Assembly (NCBI GenBank): GCA_022432975.1
Contig: CM039502.1
Coordinates: 2,842,375-2,906,374, forward strand
Source: Begonia masoniana
Lineage: Eukaryota > Streptophyta > Magnoliopsida > Cucurbitales > Begoniaceae
DNA: 64,000 bases
Direction of reading: 5' to 3'
Numbering within the stretch: position 1 is the first letter of the stretch; each line of letters opens with the position of its first letter. The notes under the pieces are model-generated. The model was not told where the DNA came from. It searched no databases and saw only the letters and a program-made list of their open reading frames with translations. A program made the translations under genes and the position numbers. Below, piece by piece: positions 55,823-64,000 of the stretch.

Positions 55823-58800
55823 ATGATTCTCTCGGCTTCTGCTAAAATACTCGTAGGAATTTCCTCAAACCCAGTCGAGAGCAAAGAACTAATTTGTTGA
55901 GCAATCAGAGTTTTAGCCAGTCAAAACGACGGTATTGTTGCTATACATTGTCTTGGTCAGTTTATTGTCGCCTATCAACTTCTTCTCAACGTCCATTTCC
56001 ATTGTCGCTCGCAACCTGCTTGAAGAAATGTCACAATGACTGTCTGTTTCATTAAATTTCATCCAATTGGTTGTAATTTTTCTTACATTTTGAGTCTCAC
56101 AGAGGATAAGAAAAGAAAGAAGTGAGAATCAGCAATTGAAAATCAATCACGGCTTCGTCGAGCGAAAGCATATGTCATATCAGTGCTGGGAGAATTTGCC
56201 ACAGCCAGCCACTCGAAGCAGGTATCCAAAATGGCACCACTTACAACAAATTGTAAATGCATTCTACATTGCTAAGTCAAGGCTTGACATTTATGGTTTT
56301 AGGCAATTGAAATTCTCCGCCTTGCAATTCAATGTTTAAGAGTTAGTTCTACCGAATGAGTAAGTAATAGTATGAATCAAAGTAACTCTCAAAGTATAGA
56401 GTGTTAATCATTGCTATGATTTTCAGGTAAATTTAGAGGCTAGAGTGGTGTTTAGCTCTAGTATTGGGAAAGGTTTAATAGAAGAAGCAGAATCCATTTC
56501 AGCTGACATTCTTCTTCTCGGTAGATCAAGAAATCGATCAAACAGGTGGACGTCATCTTAGTTATTCACATACTGTGATTTGCGTTTGATCTTCAAAACT
56601 ATCCGCGATTAACATTTTTTCAATTTCACTCTGGAAATAGAACTTCAAATGTGACAAGATATTGTTTTGAGAGTTCTCCACCATGCTCGACTCTAGTCTT
56701 GGTAGGAAAAAATGGGCAGCTTTGACAAAACTCAGATTTCGATTCTCCACCTTCTAAAGGTAGAATACTCATTGAAGAGCTTAAATTATTAAATTTAGAC
56801 TATTGAAATATTCCTTTTTTCCCCATCTATCTCCCAATTTTATCTATTTTTTTAGAATTATTTCGCTCGATCTCAATCTTATTTTCCTAATCTTCCTAAT
56901 CTCTCTGTTTATCTTCACCAATATCAATCTTCCTGCTTTATATCAGACAACAAACTCTCTGTTGTTCAAAGGAGGGAACAAGCTTCGCCAAGAGCTGTGT
57001 TTGATGAACTTGGATTGGGTTCTACCAGCACAGAAGATGATAATAATAGCTCTGAAGATTCCAGCCTCATAGAGTCTCCTCCTCTGGTCTGGAAGTTGAA
57101 AGATCAATCTAATGTAAGGAGGCAGAGACTCTCCATGTAAGCTTAGCTTATTTCCTATTTTCTGGGCTCACCATTTAGGAAAAGAAGCTGCAGTTTTTCC
57201 AATAGAGAAATGGAACAGCTTTTCTCAAGGTGTTTCAGCTATGATGAGATTTTAAAGGCTACAAATAACTTTCACCCAGGTGAAAAATGCTTATGCATTC
57301 TAACTAATCCTTTTCAAAATCACTGCTTCCTTATGTTTCGGGATTTTAAGGATGGAACCCTTGGGATTAAATGGTTTTGTCTGTCTCAGATAATATGGTT
57401 GGCCAAGGTGGATATTCAGACGTTTATAGAGGCAAATTTTCGGATGGTCTTCTCGTTGCAGTGAAGAGATTGGCAAAAGACAACAAAGATGCTGATAAGG
57501 AGAAAGAGTTTCTCATGGAATTGGGTATAATCGGACACGTTTTGCATTCAAATACGGCAAGTTTAGTTGGATGCTGCATCGAAAACGGCTTCTATCTCAT
57601 ATTTAATTCCTCCGAAAATGGAAATTTAGCGTCTGCATTGCACGGTAAATGAAACTATTTGTAATTTTAAACACTTTTCTTAAATCACAAGCAGTTGCTT
57701 TTCATTCAGCATTGTTTCTGATTATTCGGGAGCTGACAGGAATATCCTGCAAAGTACTAGAACGACCAGATAGATTTAAGATTATTGTTGGAATTGCCAA
57801 GGGTCTGCAGTATCTTCACAAAGGCTGCAAGCACCAAATAATTCACCGTGACATAAAAGCATCAAACATTATTCTCGGATCCGATTACGAACCGAGGGTA
57901 TGCAAAAAAATCTGAGCTATAAGCTCTCTTGTTTTAAGTTGTACTCGTGATATGTGTTACGTGGATAATTCATAATCACATTTTTTCTATGTACATATAT
58001 GTTAGATGTTCGACATTTATAATAGTTTTTCATATTTGAGTATTTTTTACGATATTTGGAAGATTGTTGGAGACGACGTGTATATGCGTTGTAACTATTT
58101 GTCATTCTCGTATGTTCATATTGAGATTTTCTGAAGCAAATTAGATGCAACTTTTTAAAAGTTAGCATTTTAATATAGTTCTTTTCATCATGAAAGAAAT
58201 TATTTTTCGCTAGTTATTTCTTGTTCGGGAGGAGTTCGCTTCCCCCAACTTCTTATAATCTTTCGTTTTTAATACGAAGTTTCATGTAAAAAAAAAAAAG
58301 TAGATGCAGCTTTCACTTTGATGGTGAACCATTTTAAACGTGTTTCGTGATTTAATTATTATAATTATTCTCATTCAGATCAAAATAGAGTTAAATCTGA
58401 AATGAAGATTTTATCGTCGTGTAGATTACAGATTTCGGGCTGGAACAGTGGCTTCCGAATAAGTGGACTCATCATGCAGTGATTCCAATAGAGAGAACAT
58501 TTGGATACTTGTCCCCTGAGTATTTCATGCAGGGAATTGTGGATGAAAAGACTGACGTTCTTAAATTTGGTGTGCTTCTTTTGGAGATTGTCACTGCAAT
58601 GAAGCCTGTGGATTCATCAAACCAAAGCCTTCTTTTGTGGGTATGCATCCATTGTCTCATCTTCAAAATGCATTTCTTTTGATTAAACTTTTTCATGCTT
58701 ATTTTTCAATTCTTATAATCATTTTTCGTAATGTTCGAGGTGAAAACTAGGAAGTTCATGGTGTAAACTCGACGTGTTTTCAAAAATTATTTACTAATAA

Positions 58801-59445
58801 TTCTCGTAAAAACAATATATCTTCCAAAAATTGACAAATTTTTTAATATTTAATATATTAACCTTCCAAATATGACTCTAAATATTTAAATTTAAATTGC
58901 CCTGTACTCTATTTTTAAACATTTCATATAATAACCTGTCACCATGCACATTTCAACTGATCTGGCGGAATTCATGCTTTGTAGATATGAATTATAAATA
59001 GGGTACAATATACGTTGTATATCACAGACAAAACCTCATATGGAGTTAGGTGATATAGCCAAATTGGCTGATCCAAAAATGCGAGGAAAATACGACGACG
59101 AACAAATTCACAGGGTAGTGGAGGCTGCTTCCCGCTGTGTGAGACAATCATCGATATGGCGTCCATCAATGAATGAGGTGAAGAAAAGTAAACCAGCAAT
59201 GGACAATGATCTAAGTTTATTATTTTGGATGTGTTGTTTATAGTTGTCTTGTTCATCAGGTGTTGGAGCTTCTAACCAGTGGCAATGGCTCTGAGCTTAG
59301 ACAGAGCTGGAGATTGCTTGACTTCAGTTCAGATGAGCTCGATGATTGCTCCATGCTTTTTGGCTATCAGGTTCCATCAGATATTCTCGAGGAAGATTAT
59401 TTGCGAGGCTGCATTGTAGATTCGTTTCTCCGTACAAGTACTTGA
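55823..59445 (+). pseudogene. USP-domain receptor-like cytoplasmic kinase (RLCK VI, At5g57670-like) with three TGA stops
   Basis: Eleven exons with conserved splice sites and phases: 55823-55955, 56103-56221, 56427-56545, 56641-56759, 56947-57136, 57179-57279, 57390-57644, 57740-57897, 58425-58640, 59028-59177 and 59260-59445. They make 582 codons, the family length. The N-terminal universal-stress domain is recognisable (KILVGISSNPVESKELI, AKAYVISVLGEFA, VNLEARVVFSS, TLVLVGKNG). The kinase domain has GQGGYSDVY, the lysine in VAVKRLA, HRDIKASN, DFG, and FGYLSPEY preceded by R where relatives have G. Three in-frame TGA codons interrupt the USP part (55898-55900, 56123-56125, 56723-56725), the first where relatives have Trp. 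The kinase part is open, and an ATG at the exon 5-6 junction (57135/57179) could start a kinase-only product. I treat it as a decaying paralogue. Confidence 0.75.
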
Positions 59446-61192
59446 AATATTTATAACCCTGCTTTTGAAAAGTTTATATCTAACAAGGAGTCAACAAATG
59501 TTGGTTGAGATAGAGTCGTCTTTGTCGCGACCGAGTTCGATGTTTGAAAATTCATGTTCCCGACCCAATAGGGTTAAGTTTCGAGCCTCATAAGTCTCGG
59601 GTTTTGTCGTCGGTCGCAACATAAGATAATTTTTTAAGAAGACTATTATATACGCACTAGCTATCTCTGTGATGACAATAATGAAAATATAAATTTAGTA
59701 ACTGAATTTCACCGTGATCGAGTTTTAAAAACTCACAACCCTTGCTTGATAGAGATTTGTTCGAGCCTAATAAGCATCACGTTTTATCGAGGCATATAAT
59801 GTTATGTTTATTTTTTATTTTTTATTTTTATCTTTCAATCTCATCGATTGATTTGACGTTTACTTGTAATTTATAATTAACGTAATAATTAAGATACATG
59901 AATAATTAAAAAATTATATTAATTGCTATGATACGCTGCTGATGACATGTTAGAGTGGGTTTGGGATTAAATGATTAATTAAGGTTAGGGTGTTTGACCG
60001 TAGTGGGAATGGGAGAGTGGGGCCCCTATAGTGGGACAATAAGTGGGGTGGTTGAGTGGGATGGACCACTTTGGAGCCGAGTGGACAGAAAGGGGGATCC
60101 CACAACGACATGGCTCGAGCTCAGGTGTCACGTGAAGGCCTCGTGGTTCGGACCCACCAACTGGGCCCCATTTTGATATCTGCTTCACTAGCAGATGCAA
60201 ACCGACCCTTCTCATTTTCTCTCTTTCATCTTCGTTAATATCTAAAAATAAAATTTTAATAAAAAAAATAAATAATTTTACGTTTATTTTCTAATCTTTA
60301 TTAGTAATTTAATATCATAAATTATAAATAATTAATTACACCAGTTAATATATATAGCATCAAATCTGAAATATTTATAGCCAAGGATAAAGTAGTTAAT
60401 TTTAAATAAGTTAGAAGATTAAATAAAAATAATAATGATTTTCCACTTTTTGGGTAGGGGGCAGAGCAGAGACAAGGAGAGAGGCGTACAACTCATCCGC
60501 CACCTCAGCAATCGTAGACAGAGACATGGTGGGTTGTCATTGGATATCATAATCCAAGTTGAAAATCAAACATCTGTCCCCACAGAAACCTCATCCACAC
60601 ACAACCCTCCAAATCATTCATCCTTTTTATTTTAATTGCAATTAAATAACATTATCAAATTTTGTAAAGACACGCTTTGTGGATACAATGATAGCCCAAG
60701 TGAGGTCACAACAAATACAAGCTCACCTTATTTATGAAAAATATTTAATATTTTAAATTAATATTATTTGTTAACTTTTTTAAATGTCAAATAGACATAC
60801 AACTTCCTCCATTAATAGAAATGACGTGAATCTTTCACTCGTACCCCCAATAGAACTCTGTGGAACCACTACAAATTCAAATAAATTGAAATTAATATAT
60901 GTGCACCTAATGTCACACTTTGCAACTTTAGTCAATGAATAACGCTTGGGTAATTCAAATTACAAAACTAACTCTTTGTTGTTTTTATTTTTAGAGTTGA
61001 GATAGTAGGAGATTAGCCGTTGAAATTACGAAAATGGGCTTCTTGGAGGTGAACCTGAAGGGAAATTTTCAGGATGATGAAGGCTTTTGCCTACTAAAAA
61101 CGCTGCGTTTTATACACCGTAACCACGAATTAGAAACCTTTACAACCGTCCGATTATTCTAGGGAGCGTAATAGAGGATCATTCGAAGTTAG
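59446..61192. other. Intergenic DNA between the kinase and COL genes
   Basis: No coding gene is supported. A GC-richer stretch at 59990-60180 has overlapping ORFs on both strands without motifs. Sequence at about 60490-60610 (CCACCTCAGC, GGATATCATAATCC, CCACACACAACC) resembles a plant promoter, but no gene follows it on the plus strand. Confidence 0.4.
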
Positions 61193-62106
61193 TCAAAACG
61201 ACGGAACGATGCCGTATTGATGCTCCGAGTGAAAACTAGCTGCAACGGAACTGTATATACGGTCGACGTCGGACTGGCTGTCGTTTCGTTTTGCGAATCG
61301 GCCTTTAACTCTAGGCCGTGTTTCGGCGTATGCTTTTCTCGAGGCGTATCGTATGGTTTTCTCAAACCTTCGATTCTTCTTCTTCTCTCTGTACCTCAAG
61401 ACCTTCGCCTCCCGATCCAACCCACACAGCGGCGTCACCTGTTCCGCCGTGGCTGACCCCGATACGCCTGCTTCAACCACGTTTCCACTGAAAGAAAACG
61501 AAATCTCGGATAACGAGTTTCCCGAATTTCCGTCTGGGACGATTCCGACATCCAGCGACGATGAGGAAATCTGAAGAAAAACCCCCAAAGTTAAGCGATT
61601 TTCCGGTGAGTATATTAAATAAGAGGATTTGAGGTTAGTAGAGAGTGTATATATTTGTACGACTTACGCTATGGCTTAGTCCCTGAGATGGATAGGTAAA
61701 TGAGTTGAGTTTCGATCGGCAAAAATCGATATTGAAGCAGTTTTCGTTTGAGTGACTGATCGCCGCTGCCGCCAATACTTGCTTAGTCTGCACCGGGACG
61801 ACGCTGTCAGTACCGGAGGTTGGGTTGGGATATTCGAAATCGTTGAACATATCCATTTCCGACAAAAACGTATCTTCTGACTTCAATTGCTCACCCTCCA
61901 TTAGCTTAGAGTTGAAGCCCTGGTTCATCAAAAGCCACGAAGCTGCCTCGCCGTCGTCCTTTCGGCCACCGGCTACAATTCCCACATCAGCTCCGTTATA
62001 GACGAGGAAGTTGAAGGCTGCAGAAGATGATTTGACCATCGACTCAGCCGATTCGAAAAAAGACTCCACGAGTACCCGCTCGTGGCGGCGGGCGGTGGTT
62101 AGCGGA
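61193..62106 (-). CDS. CONSTANS-like zinc-finger protein (BBX group I), 3' part; N-terminus in assembly gap
   Basis: Two exons on the minus strand: 62106-61668 (5' end cut by the N gap) and 61570-61193, with a GT-AG intron of 97 bp. The visible protein starts with [12 protein letters not shown], the very end of the second B-box, so both B-box zinc fingers lie in the gap. It continues with SSAAFNFLV and acidic middle sequence ([11 protein letters not shown]). Exon 2 has [13 protein letters not shown], and then the CCT domain from [20 protein letters not shown] to [17 protein letters not shown]. The protein ends in YGIVPSF, a conserved C-terminal peptide of COL3/4/5-type proteins. These are nuclear transcription regulators that act in light and flowering pathways through COP1 and NF-Y. 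Which COL it is cannot be settled without the B-boxes. Confidence 0.92.
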
Positions 62107-62206
62107 NNNNNNNNNNNNNNNNNNNNNNNNNNNNNNNNNNNNNNNNNNNNNNNNNNNNNNNNNNNNNNNNNNNNNNNNNNNNNNNNNNNNNNNNNNNNNN
62201 NNNNNN
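62107..62206. other. Assembly gap (100 N)
   Basis: Exactly 100 N, the conventional size for a gap of unknown length. It removes the 5' coding part of the CONSTANS-like gene, and any ORF drawn across it is meaningless. Confidence 0.99.
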
Positions 62207-64000
62207 AAATACGATTTTTGCCACAATAATTAATTGTAACAACCCCAGTAGGCCGAGACCAAACCATAAAACTCTTTTAGACTTGTCCATATGTTTATTG
62301 TGTTCCTTATATTTCTAACCTTGGAAATTATACCCCTTTATATTTTTTTAAAAACATAACTTGGCCAAGAAATCACTCGTGAATCATTAAACAATTGATG
62401 TCAAGGAAATACATTACGCATCTACCGGTGAGCAATGCAAGGCTTTCTTCTGCCTCAGCCGATGTACGGGTACCACTCTTAAAGGCGTCAGCCGGGTGGT
62501 TAGAGAAATAAGCTCACATGACCGGTTTGGATAAAAAAAAATCACAACTTCAGTTCCCGATCAAACGGGCATAGACGACAAAATAATATAATATAGATGG
62601 GAGTTGATTTCTCCAATAAGTTTCTTTATTCTTCTGTGTATACGCTGTGTGCCAATATCAATATAAATGATTATGATATTTAGACTTTATCTTCTGGATT
62701 CTCGTCGGGGTTGTTGCCGTTTAGCCGTGGTTTGGCGTTTAGCTTTAACCCATTTACGAGATAATTGGATTGCTTACTAACGTATTATGACATTATTCTC
62801 TGGAGATGGTGTATGTATGGGTTAATTCACGGTCTACCTAAAGGAGAAGTATTGAAAACAAAAGGAGTGATTAATTAAATCAGAAGGTATTTCACTAATT
62901 CAATACGAGGAAAAAAGTGATCATCAATAAGGATTATTAGGAGATTTCAAATGACACATCATAAGATAAACTTAGTTTTTTTTTTTTTTTTTTTTTTTTT
63001 TTTCCAGAAAATTGATTGTACGACTGGGCCGCGCAAGGGATTGTGAAACTGGTACAAAGGCTCATGAAATTACGTTATATCAATTAACTTCACTCGAGAT
63101 CCACCTGATTACTTCGTTAATGGAGGTCTGAAATCCGTCAAAAACAGGCCTCGAACAAAATCTGTGATATGGGTTTTATACTTTTGTAGATTACAAAGAT
63201 GACAAATTCAGTCAACGATGTCAAAATCTGTTATATTTTTTCAACAGTTATCACATAAAATGGTACTGAACTGTAGATTTATGTCTGATATGGTCCGGTT
63301 ACTGTACTTGAGTAAATTGAGATTAATTTGTAACAAAGGAGAATTGTTATTTTTTTTTTTTTTCATTTGTTAACTGAGCGATGTAATCGAATCTCATAAT
63401 TTAGTTTGTTCCTCCTCTCACCCAACTTGCTTTTAATTTTTTTTTTTTATAATATTACTTTAACACTCTATTTTTATTTTATAATTTTTAATTTTTGAAG
63501 AGATAAATATTAATTAACGTGATTAATATGATAGATCATGTATAATTAAAATAAATCATTAATAATATCAATTTAAGTTTCCATCCAAAGTTGAACAAGA
63601 AGGAACTTTGAAGCAGGCCTCTGCGAAGACCTGAAAAAAAAAAAAAGGTAAATATTGCCGTAAAGGAGGAATAAAAATGATGACGAAATAAATAATAATG
63701 TTACGTTTAGTTTCTTATTCTAACTTCTTAAAATAGCGGCTGATTTATTACATTAATTATATCAATCATTGTTTAACACGTCAGAGAATAAAATAAGAGA
63801 TAAACGTAGCATTAGTCCGAAATAAAAGGAGAGTTTTTCTTAACTCCATTTCCACAAATTTCTTGTTTTTTTAATTCATGTTCATATATCCAAATAGGGT
63901 AAAGTGCAATTTAGCCTCCAAATTATGATGAAAATGACAATTTTCACCTTAAACTTCCATAATGGTAAAAAACAACCGTAATGTATGGATAATTGACAAT
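62207..64000. other. Flank right of the gap; no gene seen
   Basis: No COL-like coding sequence resumes here. TGTAACAACCCC near 62236 resembles the start of some plant LTRs, and the 62235-62530 stretch is GC-richer than its surroundings, but no second repeat or primer site was found. A T tract of about 25 bases lies at 62979-63003. The rest is AT-rich with no coding signal. Confidence 0.35.

Noticed and set aside
59985..60238. Overlapping short ORFs on both strands in a GC-richer patch
   Set aside because: Three frames are open at once because of base composition; no motif in any of them.
60435..60635. 66-codon plus-strand ORF at 60.4 kb
   Set aside because: No family similarity; the region looks more like promoter sequence and the frame is low in typical coding features.
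61635..62290. ORFs drawn across the N gap
   Set aside because: Translation through 100 unknown bases of unknown true length is not meaningful; only the CONSTANS-like part left of the gap is kept.
1..64000. CRISPR arrays, operons, riboswitches or bacterial replication origins
   Set aside because: The sequence is plant nuclear DNA; no spaced direct-repeat array was seen, and all tandem repeats found are microsatellites or the 26-bp leader repeat.

Overview
This window is nuclear DNA from a flowering plant, most likely a eudicot. The evidence is AT-rich intergenic DNA, GT-AG introns, plastid transit peptides, plant-only gene families (TPS11-type trehalose synthase, CONSTANS-like, plant tetraspanin, UPBEAT1-like HLH) and a 5S-bearing Cassandra retroelement. 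The species cannot be fixed from the sequence. A run of exactly 100 N at 62107-62206 marks a scaffold gap, so this is a draft assembly. All exon coordinates were derived by reading splice sites and checking that reading phase is kept.

Layout, left to right. 0-9 kb: AT-rich intergenic DNA, a small HLH gene related to UPBEAT1 (minus, about 3.3-3.5 kb) and a tetraspanin-8/9-like gene (minus, 6.8-7.7 kb). 9.4-10.8 kb: a decayed hAT transposase relic. 10.9-13.9 kb: cytochrome c oxidase subunit 6b (minus). 17.3-18.6 kb: intronless UDP-glucuronate 4-epimerase (plus). 19.2-20.0 kb: a large foldback repeat. 21.4-24.4 kb: a plastid one-helix LHC-like protein (minus, 5 exons). 28.3-31.0 kb: TPS11-like class II trehalose-phosphate synthase (plus), carrying three single-base frame breaks. 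31.4-35.2 kb: plastid SecY (SCY1, minus, 8 exons), convergent with TPS11.

35.9-42.9 kb: a Ty1/copia retrotransposon with two 346-bp LTRs that look identical and a 5-bp target duplication. Its coding region is split by a complete 825-bp Cassandra TRIM element (5S rRNA-like LTRs, its own target duplication). 44.3-44.6 kb: a foldback MITE containing two G-box palindromes, followed by a 12-exon diacylglycerol kinase (plus, 45.0-49.8 kb). 50.4-50.8 kb: a second, incomplete Cassandra copy in reverse orientation. 52.2-53.7 kb: spliceosomal SmE (plus, 6 exons). 55.8-59.4 kb: a USP-domain receptor-like cytoplasmic kinase (plus, 11 exons) with three TGA stops in its N-terminal half. 61.2-62.1 kb: the 3' part of a CONSTANS-like gene (minus) whose B-boxes fall into the N gap.

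The genes are ordinary, independently transcribed plant housekeeping and regulatory genes; there is no operon-like system. The unusual content is the nested retroelement locus, the foldback elements and two genes with broken frames. I found no convincing wholly new biological system.
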